Assembly: GCA_030746295.1 (NCBI GenBank)
Contig: JASLMY010000002.1
Location: 30,060 to 94,059 of the forward strand
DNA length: 64,000 bases
Reading direction: 5' to 3'
Source: Alphaproteobacteria bacterium
GTDB taxonomy: Bacteria; Pseudomonadota; Alphaproteobacteria; GCA-2731375
Position numbers and translations under genes: made by a program
Notes under the pieces: generated by a model
The model's database searches: none
Told to the model about the DNA's origin: nothing
Seen by the model: the letters and a program-made list of their open reading frames with translations, nothing else
Shown here: piece after piece, positions 42,624 to 51,263 of the stretch
Layout: every line of letters begins with the position of its first letter
Numbering within the stretch: position 1 is the first letter of the stretch

Positions 42624-43808
42624 TCACGACAGCAGGCCACGCCTGGCCAGGTTCGCCATCAGCCGGCCGACGCCAAACTCCCAGGGCGGGATGGCATCAC
42701 AGCGGTTGACCCGATTGACGAGCGCGCCCAGCTTCGGCGTCGAGATCGTGACGACGTCGCCCAGGTGATGGGTGAAGCCCTGGTCGGGGGCGTCGCGGTC
42801 CTCGATCGGCGCGAACATGGTGCCGGTGAAGAGCAGCAGGCCGTCCGGATACTGGTTGTTGGCGCCGACCGCCTGGGCCGCCAGATCGGCGAGGTCGCGG
42901 CTGATCTCGGCCAGCGACGAGGCGCCGTCGAGAACGAAGCCGTCCTCGCCCTCGACCTTCAAGCGCAGCTCCATCCGTCGCACGTCGTCGAGGCCGAAGC
43001 CGTCGTCGAAAAGGCGGATGAAGGGGCCGATCGCGGTGGACGCTCGGTTGTCCTTGGCCTTGGCGAGCAGCAGCGCCGAGCGGCCCTCGAAATCGCGCAG
43101 GTTGACGTCGTTACCGAGCGTGGCGCCGACGATGCGGCCGGCGGCGTCGATCGCCAGCACGACTTCGGGCTCCGGGTTGCTCCATTCCGAGGCCGGGTGG
43201 ACGCCGATCTCGGCGCCGACGCCGACGGCGGCCATCGGCTGCGCCTTGGTGAAGATCTCCGCATCGGGGCCGATGCCGACCTCGAGGTATTGCGACCAGA
43301 GCCCCTGTTCTTGCAGCACCGCCTTGACCCGGGCCGCACCCGCCGAGCCCGGCACCACGTCGGCCAGGCTGTCGCCGATCTCAGCCTGAATGGCGCCGCG
43401 GACCTCGGCGGCCCGTTCCGGATCGCCCTTGGCCTGCTCCTCGATGACCCGTTCCAGCATGCTGCGAACGAAGGTGACGCCGCAGGCCTTCAGCGCCTGC
43501 AAATCGGCCGGTGCCAGGAACCAGGCAAGGTCCGGGTCGCGGGTGTCGTGGGCGCTATTGGCCAGGATCTCCGCCACCCCGCCCAGCCGCGCACCGACGC
43601 CCGACCGTGCCGCTTCGGCCGGCATTGGCTCGGCCAACAGCCCCGCCAGCGTCGGCCAGCGGTTGGCCAGGTCGAAGACGCCGTCGTCGCGGATCAGCAC
43701 CGGGCTCGGCCCGGACGGGTCGTCCGGCACCCAGGCGCGGCCAACGAAGCTGCCGTCGAGACCGTCGTCTGGCAGAATGTCGTCCGGGTCGAGGGGGGAG
43801 GAAGTCAT
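42624..43808 (-). CDS. Fumarylacetoacetate hydrolase family protein
   Basis: A 394-residue FAH-fold enzyme. The metal and catalytic region reads EIGVHPASEWSNPEPEVVLA and GATLGNDVNLRDFEGRSALL, with LLLFTGTMFAPIEDRD and GDVVTISTPKLGALVNRV in the C-terminal part. It is longer than simple FAH hydrolases and resembles the sugar-acid dehydratase/hydrolase group (fuconate or arabinonate pathways). It heads the four-gene operon, so the pathway probably cleaves an oxo or hydroxy acid. Confidence 0.88.
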   Translation of the reverse strand: MTSSPLDPDDILPDDGLDGSFVGRAWVPDDPSGPSPVLIRDDGVFDLANRWPTLAGLLAEPMPAEAARSGVGARLGGVAEILANSAHDTRDPDLAWFLAPADLQALKACGVTFVRSMLERVIEEQAKGDPERAAEVRGAIQAEIGDSLADVVPGSAGAARVKAVLQEQGLWSQYLEVGIGPDAEIFTKAQPMAAVGVGAEIGVHPASEWSNPEPEVVLAIDAAGRIVGATLGNDVNLRDFEGRSALLLAKAKDNRASTAIGPFIRLFDDGFGLDDVRRMELRLKVEGEDGFVLDGASSLAEISRDLADLAAQAVGANNQYPDGLLLFTGTMFAPIEDRDAPDQGFTHHLGDVVTISTPKLGALVNRVNRCDAIPPWEFGVGRLMANLARRGLLS

Positions 43809-43886
43809 GCTCGCTCACGTCGTCGTATCGGAGAGGCCGAAGTATGGCACTGGCGGCCCGGGCGGCAAAGCCACGGCCAGGCCGGC

Positions 43887-45029
43887 TCAGCGGCGGCGCT
43901 TCAGCCGATCGCGCTTCAGCCGGCGCAGCACCCGCGTCGATAGGCGGCCGTCGACGGCGAGGCCGCTGGCGCTCTGGTAGGCGACGAGTGCCTGCCGCGT
44001 CGCCGTGCCGAGATAGCCGTCGACCGGCCCGGCCTTGTATCCGATCTGAGCCAAGGCGTACTGCGCGAAGGCGACCGAGGGACGGTCGATGCCGGCGGCA
44101 CCGTTCCGCTTGCTCTCGGGCGTCGGCTTCCAGGCCCCGGCCTGGCGCGTCGCCCGGTCGACATCCGCCGCGGGCATGTCCTGGGTCAGGGTCTTCACCA
44201 AGCGCAGGGCGTCGGGCACGCCCGACCGTGCGGCAATGCTGGCCCAGGTGTAGGCCTTGACGAGGTCCCGCGGCACGCCGAGACCGCCGAGATGAAAGAG
44301 CGCCAGCTTGTACTGCGCCTTCGCCATCCCCTGCATCGCCGCCAGGCCGTACCAGCGAGCCGCCCAGGAGCGGTCGCGTTCGGTGCCCCAGCCGTCGCTG
44401 TAGGCGTCGCCGGCGAGATACTGCGCCTCGAGGTGGTTCTGCGCCGCCGCCGCCTCCAGCCAATGCACCGCGTCGATCTCGTTGCGGGGCGTGCCGCGGC
44501 CGAGGTGGTAGGCGATGGCGAGATGATACTGGGCATCGGCGTGGCCGCGCACGGCGGCTTGCTTGAACCAACGCACCCCCCTGGCCGGATTGAGCGGCCG
44601 GCCCTCGCCCCGGTAATAGGCGATGCCCATCCGGAACTGGGCAACATCGTGTTCGCGGCCGGCCGCCGTCTCGATCCAGCGCATGGCCTCCTTCGGGTTC
44701 TGTTCGACGCCGATCCCTTCCTCGTAGAGCCGGCCGAGCAGAAAAGCGGCCTCGCCCTCACCGCGCTCGGCCGCACCCCGCAGCAGCTGCTGGGCGAGGT
44801 CCGGGTTTCGGGGCACGCCGTCGCCGTTGAGATAGCGAAGCGCCAGCTCGACGTCCTCGCCGGCCTCGGGGACGATCGGGTCCGGGTCGGGGACCCAGGT
44901 CCAGGCGATGCCCATCTCCTCGGGCGGCACCATGTCCCCGCCCTTGAGGGTGACGCAGGCCGGCAGCGACAGGGCCGCCGCCACGGCCACCCCGTTGAAG
45001 ACCACTGCGATCGCCCGCCTCGTTTGCAT
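43887..45029 (-). CDS. Lipoprotein with Sel1 repeats and a peptidoglycan-binding domain
   Basis: A 380-residue protein. The start at ATG 45029 gives a lipoprotein signal with the lipobox LPAC (Cys25). Six or so Sel1-like TPR repeats follow (for example AQFRMGIAYYRGEGRPLNP and AQYHLAIAYHLGRGTPRN). The C-terminus (about 315-365) is a PG_binding_1 domain (AQYALAQIGYKAGPVDGYLG and ALVAYQSASGLAVDGRLS). It likely sits at the cell wall as an assembly scaffold. A start at 45092 would push the signal peptide inward. Confidence 0.85.
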   Translation of the reverse strand: MQTRRAIAVVFNGVAVAAALSLPACVTLKGGDMVPPEEMGIAWTWVPDPDPIVPEAGEDVELALRYLNGDGVPRNPDLAQQLLRGAAERGEGEAAFLLGRLYEEGIGVEQNPKEAMRWIETAAGREHDVAQFRMGIAYYRGEGRPLNPARGVRWFKQAAVRGHADAQYHLAIAYHLGRGTPRNEIDAVHWLEAAAAQNHLEAQYLAGDAYSDGWGTERDRSWAARWYGLAAMQGMAKAQYKLALFHLGGLGVPRDLVKAYTWASIAARSGVPDALRLVKTLTQDMPAADVDRATRQAGAWKPTPESKRNGAAGIDRPSVAFAQYALAQIGYKAGPVDGYLGTATRQALVAYQSASGLAVDGRLSTRVLRRLKRDRLKRRR

Positions 45030-45172
45030 GGACGGTGCTACCCCCGAGATCGACGCCTCGACGACTCCCGCCGACGCCCTGGGCACGGGCATGGGCGGGT
45101 CCGGTTCGATCCGCTATTGTCATGCCCAAAGCCGATCCGAATCGGCCACGATGGTAGGGGAGGACAAGGGCC

Positions 45173-45958
45173 ATGAGCAAGCCGGCCACGGCAGCAGAAC
45201 GGCTCTATCTGGAGCACCAGGAGAAGCGCCCGCTGGGCGGTCTGCCGGCGGACCTGATGCCGAAGGACTTTGCCGCCGCACATGCGGTTCAGGATCATCT
45301 CCAAGACCTCTATGTCGAGCGCGGCGAGCGCCTCGCCGGCTGGAAGATCGCCTTGACGACGCCGGTGATGCAAGCCCTCGTCGGCGTCGACCATCCCTGC
45401 GAGGGCGGGATCTTCGAAAGCCGCGTGCATCGCAGTCCGGCCGAGCTGGCAGCGGCCGACTTCGTCAACGTCGCCGTCGAGTCCGAGATCGCGGTCAGGC
45501 TCGCCACCGACCTCGGCCCCGCCGCCGCGCCCTGGACCGCCGAGTCCGTCGCCGATGCCGTCGGGGCCTGCATGGCGGCGATCGAGCTGGTCGACGACCG
45601 CAAGGTCGATTACGACGCCCTCGATGGCCTGCTGCTGGTTGCCGACAACGCTTTCAACTTCGGCTGTGTCCTGGGGGCCCCGATCGAAGACTGGCGCTCG
45701 CTCGACCTCGCCACCCTGGCGGGTCGCATGCTGATCAACGGCGAGGAGGTCGGCCGGGGCGTCGGCGCCGACGTCATGGGCCATCCCTTCGAGGCCCTGG
45801 CCTGGCTCGCCAACAGCCTGGCGGCGCGGGGCCGGCCGCTGGAAGCCGGCCAGATCGTGATGACCGGCAGCATCGTCGCCACCAAGTGGCCGGCGGCCGG
45901 CGACGAGATCGTGACCGAGGTCGATGGCTTGGGCGAGGCTCGCTTGAGGCTTCGCTGA
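45173..45958 (+). CDS. 2-keto-4-pentenoate hydratase family protein
   Basis: A 261-residue FAH-superfamily hydratase (MhpD/HpaH/TesE group) that adds water to 2-hydroxypenta-2,4-dienoates in aromatic meta-cleavage pathways. LAGWKIALTTPVMQ carries the conserved lysine, AVESEIAVRLATDL the metal glutamates, and GQIVMTGSIVATKW the C-terminal block. No ring-cleavage dioxygenase is nearby, so the native substrate may be a related keto acid. It is convergent with the enol-lactonase-like hydrolase. Confidence 0.87.
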   Translation: MSKPATAAERLYLEHQEKRPLGGLPADLMPKDFAAAHAVQDHLQDLYVERGERLAGWKIALTTPVMQALVGVDHPCEGGIFESRVHRSPAELAAADFVNVAVESEIAVRLATDLGPAAAPWTAESVADAVGACMAAIELVDDRKVDYDALDGLLLVADNAFNFGCVLGAPIEDWRSLDLATLAGRMLINGEEVGRGVGADVMGHPFEALAWLANSLAARGRPLEAGQIVMTGSIVATKWPAAGDEIVTEVDGLGEARLRLR

Positions 45959-45973
45959 GTCGCGCCAGCTCTC

Positions 45974-46768
45974 TCAGCCGTCCAAGCCGCCGAGGAACTC
46001 CACCAGGGCGGCGGTGAAGGCGTCGGCCTGCTCGATGTTGGAGAGGTGCGCCGCCTGGGGCAGCACCACCAGTTTGGAGCCGGCGATACCGGCGTTGATC
46101 GCCTCTGAAGCCGCAACCGGGGTGCCCTGGTCGTCCTCGCCGACGATGATCAGCGTCGGCTTGTCGATCTCGCCCAATCGGCCAGTGTAGTCGAGGTTTC
46201 GGATCGCCTCGGAGCAGCCGGTATAGCCGGCCACCGGGGTCGCCAGGATGGCCGCGCGGATCGGCGCCACCTGGTCGTCGGCCGCGGCCAGGAAGGGGGC
46301 GGTGAACCAACGCTGCAGCGTCGGGTCGAGGAGTGCCGCCATGCCCGACTGGCGGGCGATATCGATCCGCTCGTGCCAGATCTGGTGCGCCTCGGCAGGG
46401 ATCTGGCTGGAGGTATCGCAAAGCGTCAGCGAGCGCAGCCGCTCCGGCTGCCGCAGCGCGATGTTCTGACCGATCATGCCGCCCATGGAAAGGCCGACCC
46501 AATGCGCGGCATCGATGTCGAGAGCCGTCATCAGGGCCAGCGCGTCGTCGCCCAGCATGTCGAGGCTGTAGGGGCCATCGGGGGCACCACTGGCGCCATG
46601 GCCGCGGGTGTCGTAGTTGACGACCCGGTAGCGGGCCTCCAGCGCCGGCAGTTGTGGCCGCCACATGGCGCCGCTGCAAGCGAGCGAATGGCTCAACATC
46701 ACCACGGGCCCGTCCTGGACCCCAGAGACCTCGTAGTTGGTGGTGTTGCCGTTGACCTCGATCTGCAT
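45974..46768 (-). CDS. Alpha/beta hydrolase, 3-oxoadipate enol-lactonase-like
   Basis: A 264-residue alpha/beta hydrolase. The nucleophile elbow is GLSMGG (Ser near residue 94). Oxyanion and core segments are LSHSLACSGAMW and YDTRGHGASGAPDGPYSL, with an acid in VGEDDQGTP and a histidine in PQAAHLSNIE. The pattern matches PcaD, which opens 3-oxoadipate enol-lactone in the protocatechuate branch, but no other pca gene is present, so function is tentative. Its upstream region carries two hairpin-forming repeats. Confidence 0.85.
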   Translation of the reverse strand: MQIEVNGNTTNYEVSGVQDGPVVMLSHSLACSGAMWRPQLPALEARYRVVNYDTRGHGASGAPDGPYSLDMLGDDALALMTALDIDAAHWVGLSMGGMIGQNIALRQPERLRSLTLCDTSSQIPAEAHQIWHERIDIARQSGMAALLDPTLQRWFTAPFLAAADDQVAPIRAAILATPVAGYTGCSEAIRNLDYTGRLGEIDKPTLIIVGEDDQGTPVAASEAINAGIAGSKLVVLPQAAHLSNIEQADAFTAALVEFLGGLDG

Positions 46769-46789
46769 CTCTTTCCTCCCTAGTGTGGT

Positions 46790-46843
46790 GGATTTGAGGT
46801 TCCTCCGATCATCGGGGCAATCGCCGTGAGGAACTTCAAATCC
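46790..46843. repeat. 16-bp imperfect inverted repeat (GGATTTGARGTTCCTC)
   Basis: The arms 46790-46805 and 46828-46843 match at 15 of 16 positions around a 22-nt spacer, so this strand can form a strong hairpin. It lies just upstream of the enol-lactonase-like gene and starts beside a CTAGTGT sequence that recurs in the next repeat. It looks like one unit of a mobile intergenic repeat. Confidence 0.6.
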
Positions 46844-46870
46844 TTAAACCTCGCTACGATCAAAGAATTG

Positions 46871-46945
46871 CTAGTGTCCTTATCGAATCGGAAGTTCTTC
46901 GAGCGCTTGCCACAATCGATGCGAACGTCCGATTCGGGACACTAG
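46871..46945. mobile_element. 75-bp MITE-like unit with CTAGTGTCC ends
   Basis: The two ends form a 23-bp imperfect inverted repeat: CTAGTGTCC then CGAATCGGAAGTTC on the left (interrupted by TTAT) and its partner GAACGTCCGATTCG then GGACACTAG on the right. The loop is about 25 bp. CTAG at both ends could be a target duplication. The unit ends three bases from the stop codon of the neighbouring cupin gene. There is no coding capacity. Confidence 0.6.
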
Positions 46946-46948
46946 CCG

Positions 46949-47263
46949 CTATTCGGGGCCGTCGAGCCCGTGCGCCTTGATCTCGACCTCGATGAAGGCG
47001 AGCTCGGCCTCGCCGGCGTTGAAGACGTCGTGCTCGACGCCGGCCCGCCGCGCATAGGCCTGGCCGAGTACCAGCCGGGCCCGGTGCTCGCCCTCGGCAT
47101 CGACGATGCGCAGCTCGCCGTCGGTCACCGGCACGACCACATAGTCGTATTCGTGGCGGTGCCAGCCGGTGTGGGCACCGGGCGCGAAGCGCCACTCGGT
47201 GACCCGAACACGCTCGTCGTCGACCTGTTGCGTCGGCGTCGCGGCCTGCGTTTCCGTCGTCAC
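46949..47263 (-). CDS. Cupin domain protein
   Basis: A 104-residue cupin. Motif 1 is GWHRHEYDYVVVPVTDGE and motif 2 AGVEHDVFNAGEAELAFIE. GTG 47263 is preceded by GAGGAGGGGAAGCGAC. It is divergent from the ThDP enzyme gene, starting about 100 bp away, and may modify or sense a related keto acid. It ends beside the MITE-like unit. Confidence 0.82.
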   Translation of the reverse strand: MTTETQAATPTQQVDDERVRVTEWRFAPGAHTGWHRHEYDYVVVPVTDGELRIVDAEGEHRARLVLGQAYARRAGVEHDVFNAGEAELAFIEVEIKAHGLDGPE

Positions 47264-47365
47264 GTCGCTTCCCCTCCTCGCCGTCCGGGCCCCGAGTAAA
47301 CACCATTTCCCCGGGCCCGGCACCCCTTGTATGGTGCGACCCATGTTGGTCTTGGGAGTGGCGTT

Positions 47366-49006
47366 ATGAATGGTGGCGAAAGCCTGGTCGAGACCCTGCT
47401 CGAGCATGGCGTCGATACGGTCTTCACGGTGCCGGGCGAGAGTTTTCTCACCGTCCTGGAAGCGATGCGCCGGCGCCAGAATGCCGTCCGTCTGGTCACG
47501 TCGCGCCAGGAAGGGGGGGCCGCCTTCGCCGCCGAGGCCTACGGCAAGCTGACGGGCCGGCCAGCCGCGGTCTTCGTCTCGCGCGGCCCGGGTGCGACCA
47601 ACGCCGCGATCGGCGTGCACACGGCGAAACAGGATTCGACGCCGCTGCTCTTGTTCATGGGCCAAGTACGCCGACGTTCGCGCGGGCGGGAATCGTTCCA
47701 GGAGATCGATCCGCACTCGACCTTCGATTCGCTCGCCAAGGCGGTGCTGGAACCGGAGAACGCCGACGAAGTCGCCAGCCTGACGGCGCGAGCGATCGAG
47801 ATCGCCACTTCGGGCCGGCCGGGGCCGGTCGTCGTCGCCCTGCCGCGCGACGTCACCGAGGCAGAGGTCGTCGAGGCGGTGCCCTTCACGCCCGCTTCGC
47901 CACCGCCGGCGGCGCCCGAGGCCGAGGCGGTTGCTCGCGCGGCCGAGCTCATCGCAGCGGCCCAGCACCCCCTGATCCTGGCCGGCGAAGCGATCGTCTT
48001 CGAGGACTGCACGGCGGCGCTGACGACCTTCGCCGAGGCCAGCGGCGCGCCGGTGATGACCGTCTATCGCCGCCAGGACGTCTTTGCGAACGACCATCCG
48101 GCCTATGCCGGCCATCTGGAGATCAATCGCGTCGCCTACCAGCGCGAGGCCCTGGAGGCGGCCGACCTGATCATCGCCGCCGGCAGCCGCCTCGACGGCA
48201 TCACGGTCGAGGACTACACGCTCTTTCGCGACGATCAGGCCCTGCTGCATCTCTATCCCGACGCGGAAGTGCTGTCGCGCTACGAGTCGGCGCTGGCGAT
48301 CGAGGCCCCGGTCGGCACCGCGCTGGCGGCGCTGGTGGCGAGCCTGCCGGCACCGCCCGCCGGGCGGCTGGCCTGGCGCGATACGCTGCACCGGGCCTAC
48401 CTGGCGCATTCGGACCCCGGGGCCTCGCCGACGCGCGGCCGGGTCGACCTCGCCCGGGTCGTCGCCGAGGTCGCCCGCCAGGTGCCGGCCGACGCGGTGA
48501 TCCTGACCGACGGCGGCAGCTTCGCGCGCTGGGTGCATCGCTATTATCGCTTCACCCGGCCCCATACCCAGGCCGGGCCGATCTCGGGCGCCATGGGCTA
48601 TGGCGTGCCGGGCGCGATCGGCGCGCGGCTGGCGCGCCCAGACCAGCCGGCCGTCGTCTTCGTCGGCGACGGCGGCTTCATGATGACCGGGCAGGAGCGG
48701 GTTACCGCGGTCGAACAGGGCATCGCCGGCAAGGTCATCGTCTGCGACAACAACGCGCACGGCTCGATCCTGATGGGGCAGACGCAACGCTTCGGCGACG
48801 ACGCGGCTTACGGCACCCGCCTCGCCAGCCCCGACTTCGCCGCCATCGCCCAGGCCTACGGCCTCGAGTCCTGGCGGGTCGAGGAGACCGACGGCTTTGC
48901 CCCCGCCTTCGCCGAGGCCTTGGCGCACGAAGGGCCGGCGCTCGTCCACCTCTTGACCGACGAACGTGATATCGTGCCGTTCGGGGCCGGGAAAGAGGCG
49001 GTCTGA
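47366..49006 (+). CDS. Acetolactate synthase-like ThDP-dependent enzyme
   Basis: A 546-residue enzyme of the acetolactate synthase/benzoylformate decarboxylase family. The catalytic Glu49 lies in TSRQEGGAAFAAEAYG. The ThDP-Mg site is GDGGFMMTGQE through the asparagine pair in CDNNAHGS. Domains run in the usual order: PYR, central, PP. No small regulatory subunit (IlvH) follows, so a catabolic decarboxylase or carboligase is more likely than the biosynthetic enzyme. GGGAG lies eight bases before ATG 47366. Confidence 0.9.
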   Translation: MNGGESLVETLLEHGVDTVFTVPGESFLTVLEAMRRRQNAVRLVTSRQEGGAAFAAEAYGKLTGRPAAVFVSRGPGATNAAIGVHTAKQDSTPLLLFMGQVRRRSRGRESFQEIDPHSTFDSLAKAVLEPENADEVASLTARAIEIATSGRPGPVVVALPRDVTEAEVVEAVPFTPASPPPAAPEAEAVARAAELIAAAQHPLILAGEAIVFEDCTAALTTFAEASGAPVMTVYRRQDVFANDHPAYAGHLEINRVAYQREALEAADLIIAAGSRLDGITVEDYTLFRDDQALLHLYPDAEVLSRYESALAIEAPVGTALAALVASLPAPPAGRLAWRDTLHRAYLAHSDPGASPTRGRVDLARVVAEVARQVPADAVILTDGGSFARWVHRYYRFTRPHTQAGPISGAMGYGVPGAIGARLARPDQPAVVFVGDGGFMMTGQERVTAVEQGIAGKVIVCDNNAHGSILMGQTQRFGDDAAYGTRLASPDFAAIAQAYGLESWRVEETDGFAPAFAEALAHEGPALVHLLTDERDIVPFGAGKEAV

Positions 49007-49158
49007 GGACCGGCCCGGCGCCGCCGCCGGGCCGCCGCGAATGACGAATCGCAACCTACCATGCTATGATGGCGCGTCCGCGGCCTGCTCGGGCCTTGGG
49101 CGAGGTGCCCGCCGGGGTCGGGGCAAGGTCTGGCTAGCATCGAAGAGGGACCAAGTCG

Positions 49159-49428
49159 GTGTATCAAGGTTACGGCACGGATACGCGGCCGAAAGTGCGC
49201 GTCGCCGTCGAGATCGTCAGCGACGAGTCGACGATAACGGGTCACATGTTCCTAAACCCGAACGAACGCATCATCGATATGATGAACGATGCTCGACAAT
49301 ACGTCGCCTTCGAGCACGCGGATGGCAGCTTCGAGGTCCTGAGCAAGGTCCTGATCCGCCGGATTCGCCCGGTCGACCAGTCGCAGCCGGAAGGTACCCA
49401 GGCGATGCCGATCATGCCGGGCACGTGA
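49159..49428 (+). CDS. Conserved hypothetical protein, 89 residues
   Basis: A small soluble protein, MYQGYGTDTRPKVRVAVEIV, then ITGHMFLNPNERIIDMMNDARQYVAFEHADGSFEVLSK. The pattern of short beta strands suggests a compact beta domain, perhaps a PilZ- or TOBE-like fold, but no family is claimed. It starts at GTG 49159 with GAGGGACC upstream. Codon use is as in its neighbours. Confidence 0.65.
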   Translation: MYQGYGTDTRPKVRVAVEIVSDESTITGHMFLNPNERIIDMMNDARQYVAFEHADGSFEVLSKVLIRRIRPVDQSQPEGTQAMPIMPGT

Positions 49429-49467
49429 TACCGCGAACCTCGGTATCGGCCGCGCCGGCGCAGCACC

Positions 49468-50034
49468 TCATTTCAGCGGCAGCTTGACCTGCGGCAGGCG
49501 CTTGTTCAGTGCCGCCAAGACCTCGTTCGAGATGTTCAGGCGGTCATCGAAGACCAGAACGGCGCTGCGCGGCAGGGTCATCTCGACACCCTTGGCCTTC
49601 ATCACCTCGGCGACAGCGAACCCCATCTCCTTGCGCAAGGTGCCCATGGCCGTGTTCAGGGCCTTGTTCAGGATCTGGCGGCGTTCGTCGGTCTGCTTGC
49701 GGACCTCGGCAAAGCGCTTCTCCAGGTCGCGGCGGCGCTTTTCGAGCGCCTCGGGCGACAGCACCGCCTGCTGCTTCTTGAGCTTATCGCGGCCGGCCTT
49801 CAGGCTCTTCTTGTGCTTGTCGAGCTCTTTCTCGTAAATCGCGCGACGGGCCTCGATCGCCTTCTTGGCCTTGCGGCTCGCCTCGGCCTTGGACAGCACC
49901 TCCTGCACGTCGACGATGGCGACGATCGGCGGCTTCGGTGCTTTCAACGGCTTCTTCTGGGCCTCGGCCGTGGTGACCAGCACCAGAGAGGCGAGGACCG
50001 AGAGGAGCAGGAGCCGTGTACTCTTGGCTGGCAT
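49468..50034 (-). CDS. OmpH/Skp family periplasmic chaperone-like protein
   Basis: A 188-residue exported protein. MPAKSTRLLLLSVLASLVLV ending in AEA is the signal peptide. IVAIVDVQEVLSKAEASRKA starts the Skp body, a long charged coiled coil covers about 45-130, and GVEMTLPRSAVLVFDDRLNIS closes the beta-rich part. Skp carries unfolded outer membrane proteins. It is not in the usual bamA-lpxD locus, so it may be a second copy. ATG 50034 has GAGG upstream; ATG 50049 is possible. Confidence 0.85.
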   Translation of the reverse strand: MPAKSTRLLLLSVLASLVLVTTAEAQKKPLKAPKPPIVAIVDVQEVLSKAEASRKAKKAIEARRAIYEKELDKHKKSLKAGRDKLKKQQAVLSPEALEKRRRDLEKRFAEVRKQTDERRQILNKALNTAMGTLRKEMGFAVAEVMKAKGVEMTLPRSAVLVFDDRLNISNEVLAALNKRLPQVKLPLK

Positions 50035-50114
50035 GGGGCCTCGATTCATGGTCGTCGGACGGATTGCGTGGAACCTAACAGACGGCGTCGCCGGAGCCAA
50101 TCGCGAGTTCCGGC

Positions 50115-51260
50115 TCAGCCGGCGAGTGATGCCAATCGGGCCTCAGGGACCAAAACCCGGCCCTCCATCAGGCGCCTGGCGGTGCGGATCGCGGTGACGC
50201 TGTCGACCTGCCAGCCCTCTGTGTTCGAGACCCGCGCCTCGAGGCCCATGATCCCCGACGGTTGGGCGATCCGAAGCGCGCGCGCCTCCTCGGCACCACC
50301 CGCGGCCTGCCAGACCGTCGATCCGGTAAGCCGGGCCGCCGCCGCAAGGCAGAGGGCGCCGGTCAGCGGCAGGGCGCGATGCGGCCGACCCATGGAGATC
50401 ATGCGCGCGTTGACGTCCATGGCATCACTCGGCAGAGCCTCGCCGGCGAGCGTCGCTGCCGGGGCCGGCGTTGCCACGAAGCCGATCTTGGGCGCGCTCT
50501 GCGAGATCGGTGGCAGGCCCATGGCCACCGCGGCGGCGCGGCGGATCGCCTCCAGCCGGTCCAAGAGACCGGGCGTCGCTTCCAGCGCTTCCGGCATCTC
50601 GGTGCCCTGAAGGCCCAAGTCGGTGGCGGCGACGAAGACCGCGGCAGTGGCGGCGTCGACGAGCGAGGCCTCGATCTCGCCCAGGCCCGGCACGGACAAC
50701 CGGTCGACCACGTTGCCGGTCGGCAGCAGCCGGCCCGTCGTCGCCCCGCCGGGGTCGAGGAAATCGAGCCGGATCGCGGCTCCCCGGCCCGAGACCCCCG
50801 GCAACGCAACCGCGCCCTCGACGACGGCGCGGCCGTCCGCGACGGCGAAGCGCGAGACGACGATCTTGTCCGAATTGGTGTTGTAGAGCCTGAGCCGGGC
50901 CTCGCCGTCGGCGACTTGCACGAGCCCCTCATCAACCGCGAAGGGGCCGATGGCGGAGGTCAGGTTGCCGCAATTGGAGCGCTCGTCGACCAGCTCCTCG
51001 GCCACCGCGACTTGGCCGAAGGTATAGTCGACATCGGCATCCTCGCGGGCAGACGGCCGCACCACCATCACCTTGGAAAGCGAGGAGATGCCGCCGCCCA
51101 TGCCGTCGAGCTGGCGGCCGTAGGCGTCCGGGCTGCCGATGGCGGCGAGAAAGACGGCATGCCGCGCCGCCGCCTCGTCTGGCAAGTCACGATCGTGGAA
51201 GAAGAGCCCCTTCGAGGTGCCACCACGGATGAAGGCGGCGGGGATCGCGCGTTGATCCAT
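50115..51260 (-). CDS. PrpF family isomerase
   Basis: A 381-residue protein of the PrpF / 4-oxalomesaconate tautomerase family, which moves a double bond or cis-trans isomerises tricarboxylates such as 2-methylaconitate. FIRGGTSKGLFFHDRDLP opens the protein, DERSNCGNLTSAIGPFAVDEG has the conserved cysteine, and LLPTGNVVDRLSVPGLG starts the second half. It is 3 bp from the isocitrate-lyase-family gene, suggesting consecutive steps of one pathway. Confidence 0.9.
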   Translation of the reverse strand: MDQRAIPAAFIRGGTSKGLFFHDRDLPDEAAARHAVFLAAIGSPDAYGRQLDGMGGGISSLSKVMVVRPSAREDADVDYTFGQVAVAEELVDERSNCGNLTSAIGPFAVDEGLVQVADGEARLRLYNTNSDKIVVSRFAVADGRAVVEGAVALPGVSGRGAAIRLDFLDPGGATTGRLLPTGNVVDRLSVPGLGEIEASLVDAATAAVFVAATDLGLQGTEMPEALEATPGLLDRLEAIRRAAAVAMGLPPISQSAPKIGFVATPAPAATLAGEALPSDAMDVNARMISMGRPHRALPLTGALCLAAAARLTGSTVWQAAGGAEEARALRIAQPSGIMGLEARVSNTEGWQVDSVTAIRTARRLMEGRVLVPEARLASLAG

Positions 51261-51263
51261 CGA

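Noticed and set aside
43887..45029. DNA tandem repeat in the Sel1 gene
   Set aside because: The repetition is at protein level (Sel1 units of about 36 residues) and diverged in DNA; it is part of the gene.
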